Origin: Mucilaginibacter sp. L196
Lineage (GTDB): Bacteria > Bacteroidota > Bacteroidia > Sphingobacteriales > Sphingobacteriaceae
Length of the DNA: 64,000 nt
Reading direction: 5' to 3'
Assembly (NCBI RefSeq): GCF_009765905.1
Contig: NZ_LMUO01000019.1
Location: 732,418-796,417, forward strand
Positions 53,502 to 61,570 of the stretch are shown piece by piece. The notes under the pieces are model-generated. The model saw nothing but the letters and a program-made list of their open reading frames with translations, was not told the origin of the DNA and made no database searches. Within the stretch, counting starts at the first letter, position 1, and every line of letters starts with the position of its first letter. The position numbers and the translations under genes are program-made.

Positions 53502-54188
53502 TTAAGCTATATGCACATCCTCCAAAACCTTGCCATTCTCACACTTAATAATGCGGGAAGGAAAAGTGCGGATGATATGATAATCATGGGTAGCAACCAC
53601 AACAGCGGTACCCATTTGCTGGCCTATTTGTTTAAGCAGCAATACAATTTCTTCAGATGTATCAGGATCAAGGTTGCCTGTTGGTTCATCAGCCAGTATA
53701 ATTTCAGGATCATTTAACAAAGCACGTGCAATTACTACACGTTGTTGTTCTCCGCCTGATAATTCATGCGGCATTTTTTTGAGTTTTGAACGTAATCCTA
53801 CTTTCTCCAATACATCAAGTGCACGGTCGGCAATAAGTTTCTTATCTGTCCAGCCGGTAGCACGCATTACAAATTGCAGGTTTTGCTCTACCGAACGGTC
53901 TGTCAGCAATTGAAAATCCTGGAAAACTATACCCAATTTACGGCGTAAAAACGGTATGTTTTTACTCTCTAATTTATCTAACTCATATCCACAGGCATGT
54001 CCTGTACCGTTTTTAATACTCAGATCTCCGTAAAGTACCTTTAATAAACTGCTCTTTCCTGAACCGGTTTGGCCAATCAACCAAACGAAATCGCCTTTAT
54101 CAATATGCAGGTTAACATTTGAAAGTACCAGGTGCTTTTGTTGAAAAATATCAACGTTAGTCAGTTTTATTATTGAGTTTCCAATCAT
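53502..54188 (-). CDS. FtsE-like ABC ATPase
   Basis: A 228-residue ATPase. Walker A LIGQTGSGKSSLLKVLYGDL, Q-loop VFQDFQLL, signature LSGGEQQRV, Walker B IILADEPTGNLDP and H-loop ATHDYHI. The VLYGDLSIKNG stretch is FtsE-like. FtsEX links cell division to peptidoglycan hydrolases; no ftsX is adjacent, so the pairing is inference. One base separates it from the upstream hypothetical gene. Confidence 0.88.
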   Translation of the reverse strand: MIGNSIIKLTNVDIFQQKHLVLSNVNLHIDKGDFVWLIGQTGSGKSSLLKVLYGDLSIKNGTGHACGYELDKLESKNIPFLRRKLGIVFQDFQLLTDRSVEQNLQFVMRATGWTDKKLIADRALDVLEKVGLRSKLKKMPHELSGGEQQRVVIARALLNDPEIILADEPTGNLDPDTSEEIVLLLKQIGQQMGTAVVVATHDYHIIRTFPSRIIKCENGKVLEDVHIA

Positions 54189-54189
54189 C

Positions 54190-54393
54190 TTAAAGGTCTA
54201 ATTTCAATATTTGCCCGAAAGGCAATTCTTTAACAATGTTCATTATATATTCTGCCTTATCAGCAAGTCCCACCTTATCTAGCGATTTATCAGGCCTATC
54301 TACCCTAAAGTAAGCCAAAAGAGTAAACTTATCATCCCTTAACTGCACGTAATCCGGTATTTTAGCTACGCCTTTAACTTTAATTATATACAT
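54190..54393 (-). CDS. small conserved-looking hypothetical protein
   Basis: 67 residues from the Met at 54393 (MYIIKVKGVAKIPDYVQLRD); an upstream Met would add ten residues coded by a repeat word. Compact mixed alpha/beta look, ending FGQILKLDL. It directly precedes the FtsE-like gene by one base, so they are probably cotranslated. No family recognised. Confidence 0.65.
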   Translation of the reverse strand: MYIIKVKGVAKIPDYVQLRDDKFTLLAYFRVDRPDKSLDKVGLADKAEYIMNIVKELPFGQILKLDL

Positions 54394-54401
54394 TTTATTC
54401 G

Positions 54402-54517
54402 TAGTTGATGGTTCATAGATCATAGCCTAAAACAAGGTAATCCTATAAAATATCATCTTTTCAAAGGTATAAAGATTTGACAAAAGTTTTGTTACCATCA
54501 ACCATGATCTATCAACT
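54402..54517. repeat. inverted word repeats flanking a short gap
   Basis: TAGTTGATGGTTCATAGATC at the left and ATGATCTATCAACTA at the right share the words TAGTTGAT and AGATCAT in inverse order. The same kind of words (GGTTCATAGTTCATTG) occurs at 11470-11495 near ctlX. Looks like dispersed low-information repeats at gene borders. Confidence 0.4.
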
Positions 54518-54525
54518 ATTAACCA

Positions 54526-55545
54526 TTAAAGATTTGACAAGAATTTCATCGTATCGATTCCATCTGCATAATCCCACAGTTTGGGTTGCTGACTTTCGCC
54601 GAAATTAACCAATTGATCATCTATCTTTAGATCTTCGGCACTTACTACACATTGAATTTTTTCACTTTCAGCATTGACTGTTTTTTCAAGCGATTGCAGA
54701 TCTGAATAATTGCTGTAAAAAAGCACGGCAAGGGGAGAGGTTAAACGTTCATCTTTTTTTACCAGTAAAAACCCATTATCCAAATGTTCATCGCGGTTTA
54801 CCAGGTATATCGATTTATTATAATCGTAATTGTTATTGTATTTATGATGATGGATGATAGCCTCATAATCCTGTATCGACTCAAAAAAGAAATTGAACTT
54901 ATAATCCTCCGGAACTAATAATTTCGATACGTTACGACAGCCTAAACCATAATAATCAAAAATATCATGGCCGAGATTATGCAACTGTTCAGCTGTTTCA
55001 TTACCTGTAAGTACTGCTATACTGTTTCTGTTTTTGCGGATAATGTTAGGCACTTTGCCAAAATAGTAATCGAAATAACGAGACGTGTTATTACTTCCGG
55101 TTGCTATCACCGCATCAAAGTTTTCCAATCGCTCTATAAAACTAAATTGCCCTGCAAATCGGTTATCGATTTCAACCAGTTTCTCAAGTACATATTTTAT
55201 CAGGTGATTATCTTGTGATGATGCTTTGATTAATGCATGATTTCCGCTGGCTAACACACATAAAACATCGTGAAAGCCAACCATTGGGATGTTACCTGCA
55301 AGGATAAGCCCCACTTTTTTATTGGATGAATTAAAGCTGTATTTGCTTAGCCATGTTTCAAGATCAGCACTGTTAAGCATTTGTCCTATAGCAATAACTG
55401 CTTTTCGTACATTCTCAGGAGTGAACCAGGCATTGTAATGTAACTCGTCATTAATGACGTCGCTTAAATGTTCATCCGGGTTGCTAAGCTGCTCGCCCAA
55501 TGCAGAAAATGACCTGATTAGTTCCTGTATGTTGAATTTTGACAT
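54526..55545 (-). CDS. acyl-CoA reductase, LuxC-like
   Basis: A 339-residue aldehyde-dehydrogenase-fold enzyme. Conserved parts: LILAGNIPMVGFHDVLCVLASGN, VIATGSNNTSRYFDYYF, NRNSIAVLTG and the likely catalytic Cys in YYGLGCRNVSKL. LuxC-type proteins reduce acyl-CoA or activated acids to aldehydes with NADPH. No luxD/E or lux operon is here. It is divergent from the 4Fe-4S ferredoxin gene, a possible electron carrier, though the enzyme needs only NADPH. Confidence 0.88.
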   Translation of the reverse strand: MSKFNIQELIRSFSALGEQLSNPDEHLSDVINDELHYNAWFTPENVRKAVIAIGQMLNSADLETWLSKYSFNSSNKKVGLILAGNIPMVGFHDVLCVLASGNHALIKASSQDNHLIKYVLEKLVEIDNRFAGQFSFIERLENFDAVIATGSNNTSRYFDYYFGKVPNIIRKNRNSIAVLTGNETAEQLHNLGHDIFDYYGLGCRNVSKLLVPEDYKFNFFFESIQDYEAIIHHHKYNNNYDYNKSIYLVNRDEHLDNGFLLVKKDERLTSPLAVLFYSNYSDLQSLEKTVNAESEKIQCVVSAEDLKIDDQLVNFGESQQPKLWDYADGIDTMKFLSNL

Positions 55546-55586
55546 ATAAATGGTAAGTAAAATAAACCCTTAAACCGTTTTTTTGT

Positions 55587-55594
55587 TATATTTG
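55587..55594 (+). promoter_or_regulatory. -7 box for the 4Fe-4S ferredoxin gene
   Basis: TATATTTG fits TANNTTTG, 57 bp before the ATG; the leader is longer than at the other promoters here. Confidence 0.5.
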
Positions 55595-55651
55595 CGTAAT
55601 TGTTTAAGGACAAGGCAAAGTTAATTGAGAATATAAGATATTTTATAAAAT

Positions 55652-56005
55652 ATGGCGATTATAATCACCGATGAATGCATAAACTGTGGAGCTTGTGAAC
55701 CAGAGTGCCCAAATAATGCAATTTATGATGCAGGAGCAGCATGGCGTTTTTCTGATGGTACTGGTTTAAAGGGTGTTATTGATTTTGGCGATGGTGTTAC
55801 TTTAAATGCTGAAGAAACACAAGCGGCCCTATCTGATGATATTTATTACATTGTACCTGATAAATGTACCGAGTGTGTAGGTTTTCATGATGAACCGCAA
55901 TGTGCTGCAGTTTGCCCGGTAGACTGTTGTGTTGATGACGAAAATGTACGTGAAACTGAAGAAGAACTTCTTGCTAAAAAAGAATGGCTTCACATGAACG
56001 AATAA
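55652..56005 (+). CDS. 4Fe-4S dicluster ferredoxin
   Basis: A 117-residue electron carrier with two [4Fe-4S] sites: CINCGACEPECP (residues 9-20) and CTECVGFHDEPQC..VCPVDCC (about 73-93). The 40-residue spacer between the sites is typical of the Bacteroidota form (AlvinFd-like with a loop between Cys of site 2). Monocistronic, ended by a hairpin. Confidence 0.93.
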   Translation: MAIIITDECINCGACEPECPNNAIYDAGAAWRFSDGTGLKGVIDFGDGVTLNAEETQAALSDDIYYIVPDKCTECVGFHDEPQCAAVCPVDCCVDDENVRETEEELLAKKEWLHMNE

Positions 56006-56028
56006 AAATATAATATTTAATTATTATG

Positions 56029-56058
56029 AAAAGGAAGGCAATTTGTCTTCCTTTTTTT
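56029..56058 (+). terminator. terminator after ferredoxin
   Basis: AAAAGGAAG and CTTCCTTTT pair around a 9-bp loop, followed by T. Confidence 0.85.
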
Positions 56059-56131
56059 ATATGTTTATTTTTTATTAGTACTTAACCTTATTAGCCCCAA
56101 ATAAAAGTTAAAGTATCTGCCTTAATTAACT

Positions 56132-56905
56132 ATGGAATACGGTATTTGTAATTTAGCAGTGATACCCATGCGCGCTGAGCCAAGTGAGGTAAGTGAGATG
56201 ATATCGCAGGTATTATTTGGCGAAATATTCGAAATTATTGAGTGGACAGACAAATGGGCTAAAATAACCACAACTTATGATAATTATACCGGTTGGATAG
56301 GTCGTTTACAGTTTACTATGTTGGGGCACATGGCTTATCAGGATTTAAGCCAAAAACCTTCCCCTTTAACCTACGGAACAGTAACCCAGGCCTGGAAAAA
56401 ATCAGATAATACCATAGTATATCTACCTGTAGGCAGTTCATTATCTTTTTTGGAGGGCAACAGGTGTAAAATAGGTAACGAAAAATTCGAGATAATAGGC
56501 CCTAAGGGCGATATTGAAAATTTTGTTACTACGGCCAAGTCTTTTTTAAACGCGCCTTATTTATGGGGTGGCCGCACGCATTTCGGTATTGATTGCTCTG
56601 GCTATGTGCAAGCAGTATTCAAATTGCATGGTGCAAAATTAAAAAGGGATGCTTCTCAACAGGTAGAGCAAGGTACCTTTGTTTCAAGTTTAGAGGAAGC
56701 TCGTTTAGGCGATCTGGCATTTTTTAAAAATGCGGACGGGCGCGTAGTTCATGTGGGGATAATGCTCAATGATAAGCAGATTATTCATGCGTCCGGAAAA
56801 GTTAAGATTGATAGTATTAATGAAGATGGCATTTACTCTGAAGAATTAAAACGTTATACCCATACGCTTCATTCTATCAAAAGGCATGATAAATTACCTG
56901 TCTAA
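56132..56905 (+). CDS. NlpC/P60 (C40) peptidase
   Basis: A 257-residue cell-wall peptidase. Residues 1-110 hold SH3b-like modules (AEPSEVSEMISQVLFGEIFE, WDKWAKITT-type pattern). From 125, the C40 domain: catalytic Cys in GIDCSGYVQAVF, His in RVVHVGIML and a third polar residue in IHASGKV. It cleaves D-Glu/meso-DAP-type stem bonds. No signal sequence is visible at this start, so it may be a cytoplasmic recycling enzyme. Confidence 0.9.
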   Translation: MEYGICNLAVIPMRAEPSEVSEMISQVLFGEIFEIIEWTDKWAKITTTYDNYTGWIGRLQFTMLGHMAYQDLSQKPSPLTYGTVTQAWKKSDNTIVYLPVGSSLSFLEGNRCKIGNEKFEIIGPKGDIENFVTTAKSFLNAPYLWGGRTHFGIDCSGYVQAVFKLHGAKLKRDASQQVEQGTFVSSLEEARLGDLAFFKNADGRVVHVGIMLNDKQIIHASGKVKIDSINEDGIYSEELKRYTHTLHSIKRHDKLPV

Positions 56906-57819
56906 TCGAACTGTATTTTCCAAACGATAATTTTCTTATCATCGCTTACTGACAGTAAATCATCGCCATTCCATACCAATTTGTTAATGGATAATACATG
57001 CCCGGGATGCCCCTTTTCGCGGCTAATTACCTTATACAGTTTAAAATCATCTGATCCCCAAAGTTTAATGCTTTTATCCATACTGGCGGTAGCAAAGTAA
57101 GGCTGGGTGGGATGAAAAGCGATAGAATTTACGGCAAACAAATGCGCAGGTATATTTTGTATAGGCTTATAGTCGATGGTATTCCATATTTTAACCTGAG
57201 CATCGCGACTGCCAGTTACCAAATAATCACCGGCAGGGGAGTACTGCGCTGAAAATACAGCCATGCTATGCCCTGCATCACCGTCTAATGTGGTGATGTA
57301 AGAATAATCAAGCAGATCGTATATTTTCACCTTGTTATCGCGACAGCCAAAAGCAACCTGTTGATTTACATCATTGATAGCAATACAGCGTACTGTATCA
57401 GCTGATATTTGTATAACGTGCAGTAATTCAAACGTGTTGAGATTCCAAACCGATACTGTTCCATCTTCCGAAGCTACCAACAACTCGTTTTTGGAGTTTA
57501 CTGCTTTAATATCAAATATAGGTTTGGTATGATGCTTAAGAATGGTAATAATTTTTTGCTGTATAAAATCAAATACCGGCACATCGCCGGTGCGCAAGCC
57601 AGTGAACATCAAAGCAAAACCTGACGGACAATGTAGCGCATAAACAGATGCCGGAACCGGGAACATTACCTTAATAAAGCTATTAGTTTTTAAACTCCAT
57701 TCCACCACACCTTTATCATTCCCCCCGGTAAATAATATACCTGGTTTCTGTGAAAGTTCTAAAGTGAAAATAGGGTTGTTATGCCCGGTAAGTTCGGCCG
57801 TTTTTTCTACTGTGATCAT
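56902..57819 (-). CDS. WD40 repeat protein
   Basis: A 305-residue beta-propeller. About seven WD units; clear ones are EDGTVSVWNLNTF, RDNKVKIYDLLDY, RDAQVKIWNTIDY, MDKSIKLWGSDDF and DDKKIIVWKIQFD. No other domain, no signal sequence. Such proteins usually serve as scaffolds; the partner is unknown. It is convergent with the C40 peptidase gene (4-bp overlap) and downstream of the his operon. Confidence 0.9.
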   Translation of the reverse strand: MITVEKTAELTGHNNPIFTLELSQKPGILFTGGNDKGVVEWSLKTNSFIKVMFPVPASVYALHCPSGFALMFTGLRTGDVPVFDFIQQKIITILKHHTKPIFDIKAVNSKNELLVASEDGTVSVWNLNTFELLHVIQISADTVRCIAINDVNQQVAFGCRDNKVKIYDLLDYSYITTLDGDAGHSMAVFSAQYSPAGDYLVTGSRDAQVKIWNTIDYKPIQNIPAHLFAVNSIAFHPTQPYFATASMDKSIKLWGSDDFKLYKVISREKGHPGHVLSINKLVWNGDDLLSVSDDKKIIVWKIQFD

Positions 57820-57848
57820 TTTTTAAGTTGAAGGTTGAAAGTTAAAAG

Positions 57849-57874
57849 TTGAAAGCCATAATTTTTGACTTTCA
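57849..57874 (-). repeat. hairpin / word repeat after hisIE
   Basis: TTGAAAG and CTTTCAA pair around a loop containing AATTTTTGA; flanked by repeated AAGTTGAAAG words. May weakly terminate the his operon. Confidence 0.4.
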
Positions 57875-57895
57875 ATTTTGCACTTCCAACTCATA

Positions 57896-58483
57896 TTACT
57901 TATGTCTTTGTTCCAGATTTTTAGCGATGGTTTCTAAGCTCAATCCTTTTTCGCGAAGCAAAACTAATAAATGAAATACCAAGTCGGATGATTCGTTGAT
58001 CATGTCAACCTCCGTTTCAGCTAAAGCAGCTATTACGGTTTCAACTGCTTCTTCTCCAACCTTTTGCGCAATTTTATTTAAGCCTTGTGTGCGCAGTTTG
58101 TTAACGTATGAGCTCTCAACCGGGTTTTCGTAACGATCGGCTATAATAGCTTCCAGTTCTAATATAAAGTTTTGGTTGTATTCGGTTTTAAAGCAACTGC
58201 GATCGCCGGTATGGCAGGTTGGGCCATCAGGTTTAACCTTTATTAAAAGCGTATCATTATCACAGTCGATGGTGATACTTTTAACGTGCAAAAAGTTGTT
58301 ACTGGTTTCGCCTTTTGTCCATAAACGGTTTTTAGTACGAGAGAAAAAAGTAACTATATTTTCCTTTGCGGTTTTATCGTAAGCCTCCTGGTTCATGTAA
58401 CCCAGCATCAGCACCTCTAAAGTTTGCTCGTCCTGAATAATTACGGGGACTAAACCGCCTGTTTTATCAAAATCTATTTCCAT
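57896..58483 (-). CDS. hisIE: bifunctional phosphoribosyl-AMP cyclohydrolase / phosphoribosyl-ATP pyrophosphatase
   Basis: A 195-residue fusion covering steps two and three of histidine synthesis. HisI part (1-105): VLMLGYMNQEA, RLWTKGETS and the metal site CDNDTLL..GPTCHTGDRSCF. HisE part (110-195): TQGLNKIAQKVGEEAVETVIA and SDLVFHLLVLL. Last gene of the leftward his operon, 15 bp after hisF. Confidence 0.95.
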   Translation of the reverse strand: MEIDFDKTGGLVPVIIQDEQTLEVLMLGYMNQEAYDKTAKENIVTFFSRTKNRLWTKGETSNNFLHVKSITIDCDNDTLLIKVKPDGPTCHTGDRSCFKTEYNQNFILELEAIIADRYENPVESSYVNKLRTQGLNKIAQKVGEEAVETVIAALAETEVDMINESSDLVFHLLVLLREKGLSLETIAKNLEQRHK

Positions 58484-58498
58484 TATTATATATTCTGC

Positions 58499-59644
58499 TT
58501 ATTCAGCAATAGTACGAACTTCTATATTGTTTTGCCTTAGTATCTCTTTTAAATTCGGGATCAATATTTCGCCGTAGTGAAATACTGAGGCTGCCAATGC
58601 TGCATCAACATTAGTTTTCTCAAATACATCCACAAAATGCTGTACAGATCCTGCACCGCCCGAAGCGATAACCGGGATATGCACGGCATCGTTAACCAGT
58701 TTTAACAGCCCATTATCAAAGCCATTTTTAGTGCCATCATGGTTCATAGATGTTAATAATATCTCACCCGCACCACGACTCTCAGCTTCTAAAATCCAAT
58801 CCAATGTTTCTTTTTCGGTTGGAATTCTGCCACCATTAAGGTGTACAATGTTTTTGTCGCCGATAGATTTAGTATCCACAGCAACCACAACAAATTGAAC
58901 GCCAAATGCTTTTGCCAGTTCGTCAATAAAAGCCGGGTTACGTACCGCTGCTGAGTTAATAGATATTTTATCGGCACCTGCGTTAAGTAGCGCATCAGCA
59001 TCAGCAATTTCATTAATACCACCACCGATGGTAAATGGGATATTTATTTGACGAGCAACAGATTTAACCAGTTCGACCATGGTTTTACGGCGCTCGTGGG
59101 TTGCTGTAATATCAAGGAAAACCAATTCATCCGCTCCCTGGCGAGAATAGTTCCAGGCCAGTTCAACGGGGTCGCCGGCATCGCGCAAGTCGACAAAGTT
59201 CACACCTTTTACAGTACGACCGTCTTTAACGTCGAGGCAGGGTATAATACGCTTTGCTAACCCCCCCCGCCCCCTGAAGGGGGAGCTAATATTTTTATTT
59301 ATAGATTCCAAAACTTGCTCTAAATTATTGAATACTTGATTATTTGTGAATCGTAATACTTTTAATCCCTGGCCTTCCAAAAACTGTTGTTTTTCAAAAT
59401 CATTCTGAATTACTTTAGGTAAACTATGAATACTACCATCAACCTCGATTACCAATTTATGTTGATGACAATAAAAGTCGGCAATATATTGCCCGAGCGG
59501 ATGTTGTCTTCTAAATTTAGTATTTGGAAACTTTAAGCCTAATGAAGCCCACAGCTCATTCTCTGCAGCTGTCATATTATATCTTAATGCTTTGGCATTC
59601 TCAAATATCTCTGCATTAGCACCAAGAAATAGTTTTTTTCTCAT
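58499..59644 (-). CDS. hisF: DUF559-HisF fusion: imidazole glycerol phosphate synthase cyclase
   Basis: A 381-residue protein in two parts. Residues 1-118 are a complete DUF559 domain (Vsr/PD-(D/E)XK-like): FRRQHPLGQYIADFYC, LVIEVDGS with Asp56, Glu67 and Asp69. Residues 121-128 (SPFRGRGG) come from the inverted repeat. Residue 129 onward is HisF from its second residue: LAKRIIPCLDVKDG, catalytic Asp138 and Asp257 (Asp11 and Asp130 in the Thermotoga enzyme). The native HisF ATG has become GGG, so the cyclase can only be made as a fusion. HisF ends normally. The junction crosses a G8 tract. Confidence 0.93.
   Translation of the reverse strand: MRKKLFLGANAEIFENAKALRYNMTAAENELWASLGLKFPNTKFRRQHPLGQYIADFYCHQHKLVIEVDGSIHSLPKVIQNDFEKQQFLEGQGLKVLRFTNNQVFNNLEQVLESINKNISSPFRGRGGLAKRIIPCLDVKDGRTVKGVNFVDLRDAGDPVELAWNYSRQGADELVFLDITATHERRKTMVELVKSVARQINIPFTIGGGINEIADADALLNAGADKISINSAAVRNPAFIDELAKAFGVQFVVVAVDTKSIGDKNIVHLNGGRIPTEKETLDWILEAESRGAGEILLTSMNHDGTKNGFDNGLLKLVNDAVHIPVIASGGAGSVQHFVDVFEKTNVDAALAASVFHYGEILIPNLKEILRQNNIEVRTIAE
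59261..59290. repeat. terminal inverted repeat, hisF side
   Basis: C8, G, then the 22-bp core ending AGCTAAT. Read on the minus strand it encodes SSPFRGRGG at the DUF559/HisF junction. Confidence 0.8.
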
Positions 59645-59661
59645 TTAACTGATTTAGGACA

Positions 59662-59690
59662 ATTAGCTCCCCCTTCAGGGGGCTGGGGGG
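59662..59690. repeat. terminal inverted repeat, hisA side
   Basis: Inverse of the hisF-side copy; lies 3 to 31 bp from the hisA stop region and upstream of the fusion start. Confidence 0.8.
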
Positions 59691-59697
59691 TAGGGAG

Positions 59698-60444
59698 TTA
59701 TATCGTCACCAATGATTCCAGATTCCAGTTTTTTATTTCTTCTATACTGATACGGCCTTCGTAAATAGCTTTTCCAACCACACATGATTCTACTTTGATT
59801 TTGCTTAAAGAATCAATATCAGCCATAGAACTTACTCCACCAGATGCGATCAGTTTAATAAATGGCGAATGATCAAGCAGCTTTTTATACAGATCGATTC
59901 CGGCACCGCCTAATTTGCCATCCTTGTTAATATCGGTACATAAAAAACGAAAAAAGCCTAAAGCAAGGCATTTATCAACGTAGTCCATCAATTTAATTGG
60001 TGAGCTTTCCATCCAGCCTGAATATTTGATCACTTCATCTAAAACATCGATAGCAATAACGACACGGTCAAGATATTTGGCACTTCCGAGTGATTTACTC
60101 AAATCCTTTAAGAAATCTGGATTAGAGATCGCTTGTGTACCAACAATTACACGTTGCACACCGGCATCCAATAATTCTTTAACTTTTTCAATACTGCGGA
60201 TACCACCGCCGTATTGCACTTGCATAGATGTTTTTTTAATTACATCAAACAGGTATTGCTGGTTGCTAAAATCATTTTTAGCGCCGTTCAAGTCGATAAT
60301 GTGGATGAAATTTGTACCGTATGATTGGTACCTTTCTATCATTTCTTCTAAAGTAACGTCGTATTCAGTTACCTGCTCATAATCACCCTCGCGCAGCCTT
60401 ACCACTTTTTTATTTAAAATATCAATTGCAGGAATAATGTACAT
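59698..60444 (-). CDS. hisA: ProFAR isomerase HisA
   Basis: A 248-residue TIM-barrel isomerase acting on phosphoribosyl-formimino-AICAR-P. MYIIPAIDILNKKVVRLREG holds the catalytic Asp8; the second Asp is in LCTDINKDGKL. GGGIRS and IASGGVSS are the phosphate-binding loops. It lies 5 bp after hisH; the following hisF is displaced by the DUF559 cassette. Confidence 0.95.
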   Translation of the reverse strand: MYIIPAIDILNKKVVRLREGDYEQVTEYDVTLEEMIERYQSYGTNFIHIIDLNGAKNDFSNQQYLFDVIKKTSMQVQYGGGIRSIEKVKELLDAGVQRVIVGTQAISNPDFLKDLSKSLGSAKYLDRVVIAIDVLDEVIKYSGWMESSPIKLMDYVDKCLALGFFRFLCTDINKDGKLGGAGIDLYKKLLDHSPFIKLIASGGVSSMADIDSLSKIKVESCVVGKAIYEGRISIEEIKNWNLESLVTI

Positions 60445-60449
60445 GTCGT

Positions 60450-61040
60450 TTATATTTTTGAAAAGTTAGTTAATAAAGTTTCACCGTACTTGCCGGATTT
60501 TTCAGGGTGAAACTGCACCCCGTAAAAGTTATCCCGCCAAATTGATGCCGAAAATTGTGAATTGTAGTTCGTTGAAGATAAGGTATATGCAGAATCATAC
60601 TCAATAAAGTATGAATGTACAAAGTAAAAATGTGATCCGGATGGAATATTTTCAAATAAAGGGCTTTCTTTTTCCGGAAAAATAGTGTTCCAACCGGTAT
60701 GCGGAACTTTATAATCATGACTATCTTTAAATCTAAGCGTTCTTATCGGAAATAGATTAAGCAATTTGGAATCACCTTCTTCGGAATAAGAAGTAAGCAG
60801 CTGCATCCCCACACAAATACCTAAAACCGGTTTGGTAAGCGATTTTATTTTAGGGATAAGCCCGGTTTGCTCCAGTTTGTGCATTGCCGCACCTGCATGA
60901 CCAACTCCCGGTATAATATAACGGTCGTAATGTTCAAAATCCTCTTCCTTATAGATCATGCCATAGGCAATCCCCAACCGCTCTAAAGCAGCAGTAAGTG
61001 AGAATATATTTCCGGCGCCATAGCTAATTATACCTATCAT
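60450..61040 (-). CDS. hisH: imidazole glycerol phosphate synthase glutaminase HisH
   Basis: A 196-residue class I glutaminase. Nucleophile Cys in LGICVGMQLL, His and Glu in VQFHPEKSGKYG, and the GYVPGVGH-type loop (IIPGVGHAG). It supplies ammonia through the HisF barrel. It starts at the end of the unknown gene (1-bp overlap). Confidence 0.95.
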   Translation of the reverse strand: MIGIISYGAGNIFSLTAALERLGIAYGMIYKEEDFEHYDRYIIPGVGHAGAAMHKLEQTGLIPKIKSLTKPVLGICVGMQLLTSYSEEGDSKLLNLFPIRTLRFKDSHDYKVPHTGWNTIFPEKESPLFENIPSGSHFYFVHSYFIEYDSAYTLSSTNYNSQFSASIWRDNFYGVQFHPEKSGKYGETLLTNFSKI

Positions 61041-61570
61041 TAATTTGTCAGTGTGTATCCGTCCCTTAGTTTTATTAAATTTTTTCCAAACTGGAATTCG
61101 ACAGAATGGACTGTTGTATCATTAACATTTTTAATATCTTTTATTTCTTCTCTGAGATCAAAACTAATAGCTGAAAATTCATAGCATGAAGGTATTGGAT
61201 AGAAAAATAATTGTGTGCCGCCATCATATACGTTTGATGTAATAAGTAGATTATCAAATCTTCTTTTTACATCTTCAATCATTAAATTAAAACTTGGGCC
61301 GCCAAATGAAATGTATTCGATTTTTGCGTCTTTTTTATTAATATCAATGTCTGGATTAATAGCTGATGATTTAAATCTCTTATCGAAAGGAATAAGAAAT
61401 TTCGATCCTCTGTTCTCGATTGGATATTGCGGATTTTCGATTCCAATTATTCTTTCCAAAAAAGAAACTGTCAGGCCATTTTCTTTTTTGAGTAAGTCAC
61501 ACATATAATCAAACCATTCCAAGTCAGAACTTAACAATAGTTTTTGTTGTATGGTGATAACATCAATCAT
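61040..61570 (-). CDS. unknown protein inside the his operon
   Basis: A 176-residue soluble protein with no motif I recognise and no role in histidine synthesis known to me. Acidic/basic mixed, with MIEDVKRRFDNLLITSNVYD and FQFGKNLIKLRDGY. It is locked between hisB (TAATG overlap) and hisH (1-bp overlap), so it is cotranslated with both. The fit suggests either a specialised regulator or a foreign gene that landed in the operon without polar effect. Composition is slightly more AT-rich than hisB and hisH. Confidence 0.7.
   Translation of the reverse strand: MIDVITIQQKLLLSSDLEWFDYMCDLLKKENGLTVSFLERIIGIENPQYPIENRGSKFLIPFDKRFKSSAINPDIDINKKDAKIEYISFGGPSFNLMIEDVKRRFDNLLITSNVYDGGTQLFFYPIPSCYEFSAISFDLREEIKDIKNVNDTTVHSVEFQFGKNLIKLRDGYTLTN

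Larger units (their letters stand above)
59261..59690 (-). mobile_element. putative DUF559 cassette with terminal inverted repeats
   Basis: The DUF559 segment is bounded by inverted C/G-rich repeats: 59269-59290 and 59662-59683 are exact 22-bp inverses, each containing the palindrome CCCCCTGAAGGGGG, plus C-runs outside. Inside is only the DUF559 reading frame. It starts right after the hisA stop and ends on the hisF start codon. Inference: a small nuclease-bearing element that inserted between hisA and hisF. No transposase is present. Confidence 0.65.

Noticed and set aside
54526..56005. Luminescence (lux) operon suggested by a LuxC-like protein
   Set aside because: No luciferase, acyltransferase or synthetase genes are near; LuxC-like reductases occur widely in non-luminous Bacteroidota.
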